DNA of 64,000 nucleotides, taken from positions 8,866,001 through 8,930,000 of the forward strand of contig NZ_JAUSZM010000003.1 in the NCBI RefSeq assembly GCF_030817655.1, read 5' to 3'. The notes under the pieces were generated by a model. The model made no database searches. It saw only the letters and a program-made list of their open reading frames with translations, and was not told where the DNA came from. The translations under genes were made by a program, and so were the position numbers. This document shows, in pieces, positions 8,665 through 16,537 of this stretch. Each line of letters starts with the position of its first letter. The stretch's first letter is position 1. The stretch is from Streptomyces sp. V4I2. Lineage in GTDB: Bacteria > Actinomycetota > Actinomycetes > Streptomycetales > Streptomycetaceae.

Positions 8665-11156
8665 TGCGTCCCCCTCGCCAGCTGGTCGGCGGCCGGAGTC
8701 GCCCCGCCGCCCGTGTAAGTGACCCGCCACAGTGCCGACTTGGCGTCCGAGGTGAAGAAGCCACGGCCGTAGTCGAGGACGTACAGCGCGCCGTCCGGAC
8801 CGAACTTCCAGTCCATGAGGTTCCTGATGCCGTCGTTGCCGACCGGCACGATCTTCTTCAGGGACTCCGAGTGGACCGGCAGCCCGCCGGCGCCCTGGTT
8901 CTTCGGGTCGGTGATGACCGCGTTGCGCGGCTGGTCGGCGTCGTAGAAGTCGCCGACGAACCACTTGCCGTCCCAGTAGGAGGGCCACTTGGCCGCACTC
9001 GTGCTCGCCGCGTCGTACCGGTAGACGGGACCGTTCATCGCGGCCTGACCGCCGCCCTTCAGCCACGGCAGCAGGTAAGTGGCCTCCTCCTGCTTGTACG
9101 AGGGGATGCCGTTCGCGTCGCGCGGGTAGTCCGGGGCGCCGCCCTGGGGCGAGTACCAGATGTTGTTGCCGGTGACGGGCGGCAGGTTGACCAGGCCGTC
9201 GTTGTTGGGCGACTCGTTCTTCGGGTGGTCGCAGTCGTACCAGCCCAGCGGCTGGGTGGGGTCAGGCAGGTTGCGGTCCCGGTAGGGCTGTTTGTTGCCC
9301 ATGCAGTACGGCCAGCCGCGGTTGCCCGCCTCGGTGATGACGGCGAAGGTGTCGTACTTGGCGGGCCCCCAGGTCGTCGAGGGCGCACTCGCGTCGGGGC
9401 CGACCCAGCCGGCGTAGAGCGTGTCGGTCTGCTGGTCGACGAAGATGCGCGCCGGGTTGCGCACGCCCATCACATAGATCTCGCCGCGTGTCTTGCCGCC
9501 GCCCTCGTCGGTCTCCTTGCCGGTGAAGAGGTTGCCGTCCGGGAGCGTGTACGTCCCGTCGGGTTCCGGGTGGATGCGCAGGATCTTGCCGTTGAGGTTG
9601 TTGGTGTTGCCGGCGGTGCGGCGCGCGTCGGCGAAGGAGACGCCCTTGTAGTTGGGCTGCGGGTTGTTCCCGGAGTAACCCCCGCTGAATCCGCTGGAGT
9701 TGTTGTCGCCGGTGGCGATGTACAGGTTGCCCTGGGAGTCCCAGGCCATCCCGCCGCCCGCGTGGCAGCAACTGTGGATCTGCACCGGCCACTTGAGCAG
9801 CACCTTCTCGCTGCCCAGGTCCAGCTTGTCGGTGGCGCGGTCGAGGGTGAAGCGGGAGACGCGCCGCTCGGCCATCCGGGTGTCGCGGTTGATCTGCGCG
9901 TGCGGCGTGTAGTGCAGGTACACCCAGCCGTTCTGCTCGAAGCGCGGGTCGAGTTCGATGCCGAGCAGGCCCTCCTCGACCTTGACCAGCTCGTCGCCGC
10001 CGCCCTTGTTGCCGAAGACGGTCAACGCGCCCGCCAGGGTGACCTTCTTGGTCGCGGGGTCGTAGACGTGGATCTCGCCCCTGCCCTTGCCGATGTCGGG
10101 GTTGTTCCAGTCGGTGATCACGGGCTGGGAGGAGTCGGCGCCGCCCCGGCCGATGTAGAACACGCGGCCGTCGGGTGCGGTGACCAGGCCGTGCGGTTCG
10201 CCGATCTGGTCGTTCTGCCCGGGCTGGTTGGGCTGTGTGAGCCGCTCCGCCTTGTAGTTGCCGTTGATCGTCGCCTTGCAGTCCGCCTGCGCCAGCCGGG
10301 TGGTCCACAGCAGCGCGCCGCGCAGATGCGTGCGGAAGTCCGTCTCGTCGTAGGACGAGACCGTGCCGCCCATGCCGGTGTAGAAGGAACGTCCGCCGTC
10401 GTAGTCCCGGCACCAACTCACCGGGTGGTCCCAGCCGTTGGCGCTCGTACCCGGCTGGTAGGTCGACTCCCGTACACGGGCGACTGTATGCACGTCACCC
10501 GACGGGTTCTTCACCCAGTTGAGCCACTGGTCGGGCCGCTTCCACTGGAGCGGCAGGTCCTTGGTGGCCGGGTGCCGCCGGTCGCCGACCTCCACGGTCG
10601 CCCGCTGCACACCCGTCGGGCCGGCCGCGGCCGGACGAGCGCCGACGAGGCCGGTGAACCAGTCCGAGTACGGTTCCGCGCGGGCCGCGTCATGGATGCC
10701 GAGGAAACCGCCCCCGGCCTCCATGTAGGCCTCCAGGCCCGCTTCCTGCTCCGGGTCCAGGACGTCCCCGCCGCCGGTCAGGAAGACGATCGCGTTGAAG
10801 CGGCCCAGCTTCGTCTCGTTGGTGAAGACCGAGGGGTCACCCGTGGCCTCGACCTTGAAGCGCCCGCTCGCCGGTCCGGACAGGCCGATCTGCTCGATCG
10901 CCTCGATTCCGGCGTTCACGACCGGCGACTCGTCCCCGGCGGCCGCGGACCCGTGGAAGATCAGCACCCGTACGTTCGCGCCGCCCGGCGGCGACTTGAC
11001 GGACATCGTTGTCGGGGACGGCTCCGGGGCCTCACGCGCGTTCGCGGCGGGCCCCGACATCAGTCCGGCGGCGACGACCCCGGCGGCAACGCTCGCCGCC
11101 CAGGCCCGTCTTCTTCTGTTCCTCGTGCTTCTCGCGCTCAAGCCTCGTAAGTGCAT
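8661..11156 (-). CDS. Secreted ThuA-domain / PQQ-type glucose-sorbosone dehydrogenase fusion
   Basis: An 831-aa exported fusion. After a signal peptide with a four-arginine run (RNRRRRAWAASVAAG) comes a ThuA glutamine-amidotransferase-like domain (about 55-280, with GGGFLGIHDA), found in trehalose-utilisation proteins. The second part (about 300-830) is a soluble PQQ glucose/sorbosone-dehydrogenase beta-propeller with GEPHGL, LLGIELDP, HSCCHAGGGMAWD, LNGKILRIHP and NPARIFVD blocks. The ATG at 11156 has an ideal AGGAGGT at 11161-11167; further upstream codons are disfavoured. A promoter with -35 TTGGCG, a 17-bp spacer and -10 TAGCTT lies just upstream. It is first gene of an operon with the cupredoxin fusion and divergent from the small laccase. 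Domain calls are firm; the physiological substrate is unknown. Confidence 0.9.
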   Translation of the reverse strand: MHLRGLSARSTRNRRRRAWAASVAAGVVAAGLMSGPAANAREAPEPSPTTMSVKSPPGGANVRVLIFHGSAAAGDESPVVNAGIEAIEQIGLSGPASGRFKVEATGDPSVFTNETKLGRFNAIVFLTGGGDVLDPEQEAGLEAYMEAGGGFLGIHDAARAEPYSDWFTGLVGARPAAAGPTGVQRATVEVGDRRHPATKDLPLQWKRPDQWLNWVKNPSGDVHTVARVRESTYQPGTSANGWDHPVSWCRDYDGGRSFYTGMGGTVSSYDETDFRTHLRGALLWTTRLAQADCKATINGNYKAERLTQPNQPGQNDQIGEPHGLVTAPDGRVFYIGRGGADSSQPVITDWNNPDIGKGRGEIHVYDPATKKVTLAGALTVFGNKGGGDELVKVEEGLLGIELDPRFEQNGWVYLHYTPHAQINRDTRMAERRVSRFTLDRATDKLDLGSEKVLLKWPVQIHSCCHAGGGMAWDSQGNLYIATGDNNSSGFSGGYSGNNPQPNYKGVSFADARRTAGNTNNLNGKILRIHPEPDGTYTLPDGNLFTGKETDEGGGKTRGEIYVMGVRNPARIFVDQQTDTLYAGWVGPDASAPSTTWGPAKYDTFAVITEAGNRGWPYCMGNKQPYRDRNLPDPTQPLGWYDCDHPKNESPNNDGLVNLPPVTGNNIWYSPQGGAPDYPRDANGIPSYKQEEATYLLPWLKGGGQAAMNGPVYRYDAASTSAAKWPSYWDGKWFVGDFYDADQPRNAVITDPKNQGAGGLPVHSESLKKIVPVGNDGIRNLMDWKFGPDGALYVLDYGRGFFTSDAKSALWRVTYTGGGATPAADQLARGTQ

Positions 11157-11190
11157 GGGCACCTCCTCGGTCACAGCAACAGCGCGATGG

Positions 11191-11219
11191 AAGCTAGACC
11201 TCTTTGCGCAACTCGCCAA
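11191..11219 (-). promoter_or_regulatory. Promoter of the ThuA/dehydrogenase operon
   Basis: On the minus strand, TTGGCG (11214-11219) and TAGCTT (11191-11196) are separated by exactly 17 bp and precede the AGGAGGT ribosome site of the 8661-11156 gene. This is a housekeeping-type promoter with a short leader. Confidence 0.6.
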
Positions 11220-11345
11220 TACCTATGACCGAGTTACGACGAACTTTGTCCTGAGTGTGGATAAACGCCCGCACGGCCGGTACCGTCTCACCGGTTCATC
11301 ACAGGTACGTCTCCGCAAATTCCGTATCAGGGTGGGGAGTTCCGC

Positions 11346-12311
11346 ATGGACAGACGCGGGTTCAACCGACGAGTACTGCTGGGCGGCGCTGCTGTCGCGA
11401 CATCGTTGTCCCTGGGGCCCGAGGCCATGAGTGCCGAGGTGCCGGCGAGAACCGCCCCGGCCGGGGGCGAGGTGAAACGCATCAAGCTGTACGCCGAGAA
11501 GCTCGCCGACGGGCAGATGGGCTACGGCCTCGAGAAGGGGAAGGCGACGATCCCCGGACCGCTGATCGAACTCAACGAGGGCGACACCCTGCACATCGAG
11601 TTCGAGAACACCATGGACGTGGCGGCGAGCCTGCACGTGCACGGCCTGGACTACGAGATCTCCAGCGACGGCACGAAGCTGAACAAGAGCGATGTCGAGC
11701 CCGGCGGCATCCGCACCTACACCTGGCGCACCCACGCCCCCGGCCGCCGCAAGGACGGCACCTGGCGGGCGGGCAGCGCGGGCTACTGGCACTACCACGA
11801 CCACGTCGTGGGGACGGAGCACGGCACGGGCGGTATCCGCAAAGGCCTGTACGGGCCGGTGATCGTACGGCGCAAGGGAGATGTCCTGCCGGACCGGACC
11901 CACACCATCGTCTTCAACGACATGCTGATCAACAACAAGCCCGCGCACTCGGGCCCGAACTTCGAGGCCACGGTGGGCGATCGGGTCGAGTTCGTGGTGA
12001 TCACGCACGGCGAGTACTACCACACCTTCCATGTGCACGGTCATCGCTGGGCGGACAACCGCACGGGCATGCTCACCGGGCCCGACGACCCCAGTCAGGT
12101 CGTCGACAACAAGATCGTGGGCCCGGCGGACTCCTTCGGCTTCCAGGTGATCGCGGGGGAGGGGGTGGGCGCCGGGGCGTGGATGTACCACTGCCACGTG
12201 CAGAGCCACTCCGACATGGGGATGGTCGGCCTGTTCCTGGTGAAGAAGACGGACGGGACGATCCCGGGGTACGAGCCGCACGGGCCCCATGCGTCGCACG
12301 AGTCGCACTGA
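11346..12311 (+). CDS. Two-domain small laccase (multicopper oxidase)
   Basis: A 321-aa two-domain multicopper oxidase of the Streptomyces small-laccase (SLAC) type. It oxidises phenolics, reduces oxygen to water and works as a trimer outside the cell. The N-terminus [16 protein letters not shown] has the twin-arginine (RRxF) signature, so folded, copper-loaded export by Tat is expected. All four copper-binding blocks are present: [20 protein letters not shown] and the type 1 site [12 protein letters not shown]. The ATG at 11346 follows GGGGAG with good spacing. It is divergent from the dehydrogenase/cupredoxin operon, which also uses copper, so co-regulation is plausible. As I recall, the S. 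coelicolor orthologue (SCO6712) is a well-studied laccase. Confidence 0.95.
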   Translation: MDRRGFNRRVLLGGAAVATSLSLGPEAMSAEVPARTAPAGGEVKRIKLYAEKLADGQMGYGLEKGKATIPGPLIELNEGDTLHIEFENTMDVAASLHVHGLDYEISSDGTKLNKSDVEPGGIRTYTWRTHAPGRRKDGTWRAGSAGYWHYHDHVVGTEHGTGGIRKGLYGPVIVRRKGDVLPDRTHTIVFNDMLINNKPAHSGPNFEATVGDRVEFVVITHGEYYHTFHVHGHRWADNRTGMLTGPDDPSQVVDNKIVGPADSFGFQVIAGEGVGAGAWMYHCHVQSHSDMGMVGLFLVKKTDGTIPGYEPHGPHASHESH

Positions 12312-12335
12312 GTCGATCGCGGGCTTTCGCGCTCC

Positions 12336-12347
12336 GAGAGCGCTCTC
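12336..12347. promoter_or_regulatory. LacI-type operator (GAGAGCGCTCTC)
   Basis: The perfect 12-bp palindrome GAGAGCGCTCTC has the central GCGC-type core favoured by Streptomyces LacI-family repressors (for example the CebR box). It lies 60 bases upstream of the LacI gene and 25 bases after the laccase stop, so autoregulation is the simplest role. Confidence 0.65.
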
Positions 12348-12406
12348 ACCCCCGCCCGATGCCCAGGGCTATCCTGATCGCCACCCCGCCGATGAGGAGC
12401 CCCGAA

Positions 12407-13441
12407 GTGACCGAGACAGCGCCGCGTCCCACGCTGGAGGCCGTGGCCGCGCGGGCGGGGGTCTCGCGGGCCACCGCCTCGCGGGTGGTCAACGGCGGGG
12501 ACGGGGTACGGGAGCCTCTCGTGGAACGAGTGCGGCGGGCGGTCGACGAACTCGGGTACGTGCCCAACCAGGCCGCCCGCAGCCTGGTGACGAAGCGGCA
12601 CGACGCCGTGGCCGTCGTGGTCGCCGAACCGGAGACCCGAGTCTTCGCCGACCCCTTCTTCGCCCTGCAACTTCGCGGCATCAGCAAGGAGTTGACGGCG
12701 CACGACAACCAGCTGGTGCTGCTGCTCACCGAGGGCCGCGACGACCACGCCCGGGTCGGCCGCTATCTCGCCGGCGGCCATGTCGACGGGGCGCTGGTGT
12801 TCTCGCTGCACCTCGACGACCCGCTGCCCGGCCTGATCCGCCGGGCCGGGATCCCGACCGTCTTCGGCGGCCGCCCCGGCTGGAGCGACGGCGACGGCGG
12901 TGACGTCGTGTACGTCGACAGCGACAACCGCGGCGGCGCCCGCGACGCCGTACGCCATCTCGTCGCCCTCGGCCGCACCCGCGTCGCGCACATCACCGGC
13001 CCGCTCGACCAGACCTCGGCGGCGGACCGGCTCGACGGATACCGGGACGTCATGGCCGACGCCGACCCGCGGCTGGTGGTGCCGGGCGACTTCACCCCGG
13101 CCGGCGGTGAGCGGGCGATGCGTGAACTCCTCGACCACCGCCCCGACGTGGACGCGGTGTTCGCGGCCAACGACCTCACCGCCGCCGGCGCCCTGCGCGT
13201 GCTGCGCGAGCACGGGCGGCGCGTGCCCGAGGACGTCGCCGTGATCGGCTTCGACGACATGCTGCCCGTCGCCGAGCAGACCGACCCACCCCTCACGACG
13301 GTCCGTCAGGACATAGAGGAAATGGGCCGGTTGATGGCCCGCCTGCTCCTGCGCGGCCCCGACGGCCCGCACACCGGCGAACAGGCGCCGCGGTCCGGTG
13401 TCGTCCTGCCGACGACCCTGGTCCGCCGCGCCTCGGCCTGA
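12407..13441 (+). CDS. LacI-family transcriptional regulator
   Basis: A 344-aa LacI/GalR repressor. The N-terminal helix-turn-helix and hinge read TLEAVAARAGVSRATASRVV, followed by the ARSLVTKR hinge. The sugar-binding periplasmic-binding-protein-like core runs from about residue 65 and includes the conserved DLTAAGALRVLREHGRRVPE and VIGFDDM segments. The GTG at 12407 has GAGGAG at 12394-12399, a better site than the ATG at 12392. No sugar transporter or hydrolase adjoins it on the same strand. The palindrome upstream suggests it controls itself; whether it also controls the laccase or the sugar-dehydrogenase operon is open. It is convergent with the VOC gene. Confidence 0.92.
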   Translation: MTETAPRPTLEAVAARAGVSRATASRVVNGGDGVREPLVERVRRAVDELGYVPNQAARSLVTKRHDAVAVVVAEPETRVFADPFFALQLRGISKELTAHDNQLVLLLTEGRDDHARVGRYLAGGHVDGALVFSLHLDDPLPGLIRRAGIPTVFGGRPGWSDGDGGDVVYVDSDNRGGARDAVRHLVALGRTRVAHITGPLDQTSAADRLDGYRDVMADADPRLVVPGDFTPAGGERAMRELLDHRPDVDAVFAANDLTAAGALRVLREHGRRVPEDVAVIGFDDMLPVAEQTDPPLTTVRQDIEEMGRLMARLLLRGPDGPHTGEQAPRSGVVLPTTLVRRASA

Positions 13442-13456
13442 CCCCGCTGCTCCCTC

Positions 13457-14251
13457 CTACGCCTGTTGCTGGGGCGGCGTGCTCTTGATCACCGCGAAGC
13501 GCGCCCCGTACGGGTCGGCGAGTTCGGCGATGCGGCCGACGTCCTCCAGGTCGGTCGCCGGGAGCCGGACCGTGCCGCCCCGCTCCTGCGCCGTGCTGAC
13601 GGCCGCGTCCGTGTCCGGGACCTCGAAGTACGGCAGCCAGGCCCCGGCCGCTGCCTTGGTCGGGTCGTCCTCCAGCGGGACGATGCCGCCGAACATGGCG
13701 TCCGGCTCGGTCCCCGACGGGTGGACGGTGGTGTAGGTGCCCCCGGCGAAGGTGAGCGCGGAGGTCTCCCAGCCGAACAGCCCGTTGTAGAACCCGGCGG
13801 CCGCGGGAAGGTCCGGCGTGTACAACTCCAGCCAGCACAGCGAGCCCTGCTCCTGCACCACGTCCAGGCCATTGTTGGCGGCGGGCTGCCAGATGCCGAA
13901 GGTCACGCCCGCATGGTCGGCGAGGATCGCCATCCGGCCCTGGTCCATGACGTCCATCGGCTGCATCAGCACCGAGCCGTGCGTGTGCTCGGCCGCCTTC
14001 GCGGTGCCGTCCGCGTCCGGGGTCTGGAAGTAGACGGTCCAGGACGGCGGACCCTGTTCCGGGGTGGTCTGCATGCCGCCCGCGGCCGTCCTGCCGTCGA
14101 GCTGGAAGAAGCCGTAGCCGCCGGCCTCGGGCCCGCCCGACCGGAACTGCCAGCCGAAGAGGCTGCCGTAGAAGGAGGAGGCGCCCTCGATGTCGGGTGT
14201 GCCGAGATCGAGCCAGTTCGGGGCGCCGGTGACATAACGGGTGGTGAGCAT
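13457..14251 (-). CDS. Two-domain VOC (glyoxalase/bleomycin-resistance fold) protein
   Basis: A 264-aa protein with two tandem vicinal-oxygen-chelate domains. Each opens with a (W/L)-x-(D/E)-L-x-(T)-PD motif: NWLDLGTPDIEGASSFYGSL at about residue 12 and CWLELYTPDLPAAAGFYNGL at about 142. This group is often annotated as hydroxylase-like or glyoxalase and its substrates are unknown. The ATG at 14251 follows an AAAGGAGTG ribosome site. The gene is convergent with the LacI gene, only 15 bases apart, and divergent from the WhiB-like gene. Nothing in the context indicates a substrate. Confidence 0.88.
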   Translation of the reverse strand: MLTTRYVTGAPNWLDLGTPDIEGASSFYGSLFGWQFRSGGPEAGGYGFFQLDGRTAAGGMQTTPEQGPPSWTVYFQTPDADGTAKAAEHTHGSVLMQPMDVMDQGRMAILADHAGVTFGIWQPAANNGLDVVQEQGSLCWLELYTPDLPAAAGFYNGLFGWETSALTFAGGTYTTVHPSGTEPDAMFGGIVPLEDDPTKAAAGAWLPYFEVPDTDAAVSTAQERGGTVRLPATDLEDVGRIAELADPYGARFAVIKSTPPQQQA

Positions 14252-14361
14252 CTCTGCCACTCCTTTGAAGGGTCCCGTTGCCTGCACTGCCGAGTCTCGC
14301 ACCGCCCACTGACAATCGCGCGGGCGTGACCGACGGAACCCGGTCACCCTGAGTGTCCGCA

Positions 14362-14386
14362 GGAACTCATCTTGTCGTACGACGTT
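14362..14386 (+). promoter_or_regulatory. Candidate ECF-sigma promoter before the WhiB-like gene
   Basis: GGAAC (14362-14366), a 16-bp spacer and CGTT (14383-14386) match the general pattern of ECF-sigma promoters. If used, the WhiB-like mRNA would have a leader of about 115 bases. A direct repeat CGCGTTGAT (period 11) lies further down at about 14455-14474. This is a pattern match only. Confidence 0.3.
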
Positions 14387-14508
14387 CCGCGCGCCGCCGT
14401 GCGTCAGGGTGTCCGGCCGCGTCATCATCGGCCGGGCGGAGGCCGTGCGGGCACCGCGTTGATCGCGCGTTGATGGAATGTTTTTCGCGCCCCGGCACGA
14501 TCTCGGGC

Positions 14509-14754
14509 ATGCACATCGACACCATCACCCCGGCCGACCTCGGCTGGCAGACGCAGGCCCTGTGCGCGCAGACCGGGGCGGACTTCTTCTTCCCCGAACC
14601 GGGCAGCTCGGTGCGCGAGGCGAAGCGCATCTGCGGCATGTGCGAGATGCGCACCGCGTGCCTGGAGTACGCACTGTCCAACGACGAGCGCTTCGGCGTC
14701 TGGGGCGGCCTGTCCGAGAAGGAACGGCTGCACCTGAGGCGGACGAACGACTAG
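14509..14754 (+). CDS. WhiB-like (Wbl) iron-sulfur regulator
   Basis: An 81-aa WhiB-family protein, close to the minimal size of the family. Four cysteines, C19, C42, C45 and C51 (C-x22-C-x2-C-x5-C), would hold a 4Fe-4S cluster. The turn motif GVWGG at 63-67 is followed by the basic helix KERLHLRR. Wbl proteins usually act by binding region 4 of the principal sigma factor. The ATG at 14509 begins MHIDTITPADLGWQTQALCA; a start at 14473 would add 12 unconserved residues. A 10-bp hairpin begins at the stop codon, so the gene is monocistronic. The particular Wbl subtype cannot be settled by eye. Confidence 0.93.
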   Translation: MHIDTITPADLGWQTQALCAQTGADFFFPEPGSSVREAKRICGMCEMRTACLEYALSNDERFGVWGGLSEKERLHLRRTND

Positions 14755-14777
14755 GGCCTGACCGGCGGGTCAGGCCC
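14754..14777 (+). terminator. Terminator of the WhiB-like gene
   Basis: GGGCCTGACC (14754-14763), loop GGCG, then GGTCAGGCCC (14768-14777) form a perfect 10-bp stem starting at the last base of the stop codon. There is no U-tract. Confidence 0.8.
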
Positions 14778-15007
14778 GAGGAAATCGGCGGTGCCTGACC
14801 GACGCGGGTGAGTGGGGCGTCGTGCGTCGGGTGCAAGGCGGAGGAGGGCGTCGATGTGGAGCGTCGGCGACCGACGACAACGCCGCCAACCGGCGTGCCA
14901 TGCCCCGCGTCCGCGAAGTGATCCGCCGGACGGGCACTGGAGGCTTCGGCCGCCCTTCCTCGCCGGGCGGGCCGTAAATTCGTGCGACCGGTCGTAGGGG
15001 GCGCGGT
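14778..15007. other. Intergenic stretch without a recognisable gene
   Basis: About 230 bases separate the WhiB terminator from the tRNA promoter. They contain no convincing start with ribosome site and no domain I recognise. The stretch has the look of a Streptomyces intergenic repeat or eroded coding sequence, but that cannot be decided without a genome comparison. Confidence 0.5.
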
Positions 15008-15013
15008 TAGGAT
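15008..15013 (+). promoter_or_regulatory. -10 element of the tRNA/SDR/LRR locus
   Basis: TAGGAT lies 12 bases before the 5' end of the first tRNA, the spacing expected for a bacterial tRNA promoter with a very short leader. The -35 region, near 14985-14990, is poor (CGACCG). Confidence 0.5.
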
Positions 15014-15025
15014 CCGGGGGCGCGG

Positions 15026-15096
15026 CCGGGCGTAGCGCAGAGGCAGTCGCGCCGCCTTGCCAGGCGGATACGCCGGTTCGAATCCGGTCGTCCGGG
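15026..15096 (+). tRNA. Atypical tRNA, anticodon GCC (Gly-type)
   Basis: A 71-nt cloverleaf found by hand folding. The acceptor CCGGGCG pairs with CGTCCGG (15089-15095, one G-U pair). The D arm is GCGC-AGAGGCAG-TCGC, the anticodon stem CCGCC/GGCGG, and the T arm GCCGG-TTCGAAT-CCGGT with the canonical T loop. The anticodon loop is TTGCCA, six bases instead of seven, and reads GCC after U33. The acceptor begins C1-G72 and the discriminator is G, unlike normal bacterial tRNA-Gly. CCA is not encoded. It is the first gene of a packed tRNA-tRNA-protein-protein-tRNA locus. It could be a functional specialised tRNA, a decoy or a degenerate copy. Confidence 0.72.
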
Positions 15097-15106
15097 CCCG
15101 CGCAGG

Positions 15107-15178
15107 TGGTCGGTCGCGCAGAGGCAGGCGCGCCGCCTTCTCAGGGCGGATACGCCGGTTCGAATCCGGCCCGGCCAC
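15107..15178 (+). tRNA. Atypical tRNA, anticodon CTC (Glu-type)
   Basis: A 72-nt cloverleaf. TGGTCGG pairs with CCGGCCA in a seven-pair acceptor. The D arm GCGC-AGAGGCAG-GCGC is perfectly paired. The anticodon stem CCGCC/GGCGG carries a seven-base TTCTCAG loop with anticodon CTC at 15140-15142, and the T arm is GCCGG-TTCGAAT-CCGGC. The discriminator is C and CCA is not encoded as such. It starts ten bases after the first tRNA and ends 30 bases before the SDR ATG, so co-transcription with the protein genes is likely. Its D loop is identical to those of the other two tRNAs here. Confidence 0.78.
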
Positions 15179-15208
15179 CACAGCACGGCACCGGACGGGC
15201 GGGGACAC

Positions 15209-16537
15209 ATGCGTGAGGCACTCGGCGAGGAGGAGCTGGCCGCCTTCCACCGCACGGTCGCCAGGCTGCGGGCGCTGCCCGTCGACGACCCGGTACGCCT
15301 GCACGCCGAGCAGGTCGCCGCGTCCTTCGCGAGGGACGGGCGCCTGCGCCGCCGCAGGACACGCGGTGCCGAACTGTCGGCCGCCGACGCCGAGGTGATG
15401 GCCGCGACCGCCACCGGCGCGCCCGACCGGCGCGAGGACGCCCCTCTGGCCGTCGCCGGTACCGGCGGAGTCTTCCGCAAGCCGCGCACCTGCTATGTCT
15501 GCAAGTCGCCCTACCGACAGGTCGATTCCTTCTACCACCGCCTGTGCCCGCGCTGCGCCGCCGACAACACCGCCCGCCGCGCCCTGAGCACCGACCTGAG
15601 CGGACGCCGGGTGCTGCTCACCGGTGGCCGGGTGAAGATCGGCTTCCAGCTGGCGCTGATGATGCTGCGCGACGGCGCGGAGCTGCTGGTCACCTCGCGC
15701 TTCCCGCACGACACAGTGCGCCGCTTCCGGGCCGAGCCGGGCAGCGGGAAATGGCTCGACCGGCTGACCGTCCTCGCCGTCGACCTGCGCGACCCGCGCC
15801 AAGTACTTGGCCTGTGCGAGGAGTTGCGGCGCAAGGGCGAGCCGCTGGACGTCCTCGTCAACAACGCCGCGCAGACCGTGCGCCGCCCGCCCGAGTCGTA
15901 CGCGCTGCTCACGGCCGGCGAGTACGACGCGCTGCCCGAGGGCGCCCGGCACGCGCCCGGCTTCACCCCGATGCGGATGCTGGGCGGCGGTGCCGCGTCC
16001 CTGCCGGCAGCGCTGCGAGAGGCCGACGAGGCCGGACTGCTGCCCGACCCCTCTCCGGAGAACTCCTGGTCGGCCCGGCTCGGTGCCCTCGACCCGGCCG
16101 AGGTCCTGGAGACCCAGCTGGTCAACGCGCTTGCCCCAGCCCTGCTGTGCGACCGGCTGCTGCCCCTGCTGCTCGCCTCGCCGCACCCGCGCCGGTACGT
16201 GGTCAACGTGACCGCCGTGGAGGGCCGGTTCGCCGTCCGCAACAAGATGCCCGGCCACCCGCACACCAACATGGCCAAAGCCGCCCTCAACATGCTCACC
16301 CGCACCAGCGCCGCCGAACTCGCCGAGCAGGGCGTGCACATGTGCGCCGTCGACACCGGCTGGATCACCGACGAGAACCCGGCGCCGAAGAAGGCCCGGA
16401 TGGCGGACGCGGGCTTCCGTACGCCCCTGGACATCGTGGACGGCGCGGCCCGCGTGTACGACCCGATCGTGCGCGGCGAGGCGGGGGACCCCGTGTCCGG
16501 GGTGTTCCTCAAGGACTACCGGGAGGCTCAGTGGTGA
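15209..16537 (+). CDS. Zinc-ribbon-containing SDR-like protein
   Basis: A 442-aa protein. An N-terminal helical region (1-80) is followed by a zinc ribbon with Cys95, Cys98, Cys113 and Cys116 (CYVC...CPRC), then a short-chain dehydrogenase/reductase Rossmann fold from about residue 132. The nucleotide loop is TGGRVKIG (138-145) and the NNAAQ motif is at 218-222. The catalytic YxxxK tyrosine is replaced: the segment reads PHTNMAKAAL, with Thr353 where Tyr should be and Lys357 retained. Classical SDR chemistry is therefore doubtful, although cofactor binding looks intact. An extra 60-70-residue insert (about 228-295) is present. It sits 30 bases after an atypical tRNA and overlaps the LRR gene by four bases (GTGA). 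The zinc ribbon and setting suggest RNA binding, but that is inference. Confidence 0.82.
   Translation: MREALGEEELAAFHRTVARLRALPVDDPVRLHAEQVAASFARDGRLRRRRTRGAELSAADAEVMAATATGAPDRREDAPLAVAGTGGVFRKPRTCYVCKSPYRQVDSFYHRLCPRCAADNTARRALSTDLSGRRVLLTGGRVKIGFQLALMMLRDGAELLVTSRFPHDTVRRFRAEPGSGKWLDRLTVLAVDLRDPRQVLGLCEELRRKGEPLDVLVNNAAQTVRRPPESYALLTAGEYDALPEGARHAPGFTPMRMLGGGAASLPAALREADEAGLLPDPSPENSWSARLGALDPAEVLETQLVNALAPALLCDRLLPLLLASPHPRRYVVNVTAVEGRFAVRNKMPGHPHTNMAKAALNMLTRTSAAELAEQGVHMCAVDTGWITDENPAPKKARMADAGFRTPLDIVDGAARVYDPIVRGEAGDPVSGVFLKDYREAQW

Noticed and set aside
8664-9066. Extension of the cupredoxin fusion upstream of 8664
   Set aside because: It would overlap the dehydrogenase gene by 400 bases, contains no domain, and would bury the signal peptide.
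8658-11150. An 830-codon plus-strand open frame opposite the ThuA/dehydrogenase gene
   Set aside because: It is the antisense of a gene with clear domains, signal peptide, promoter and ribosome site.
11255-13441. A 728-codon open frame joining laccase and LacI regions
   Set aside because: The first part is an out-of-frame shadow of the laccase. Only the part from 12407 has a domain and a ribosome site.
14525-16339. A 604-codon open frame on the minus strand opposite the tRNAs and SDR
   Set aside because: It runs through two tRNA genes, has no recognisable domain and is very rich in Arg/Gly/Ala, as expected for the antisense of a high-GC gene.
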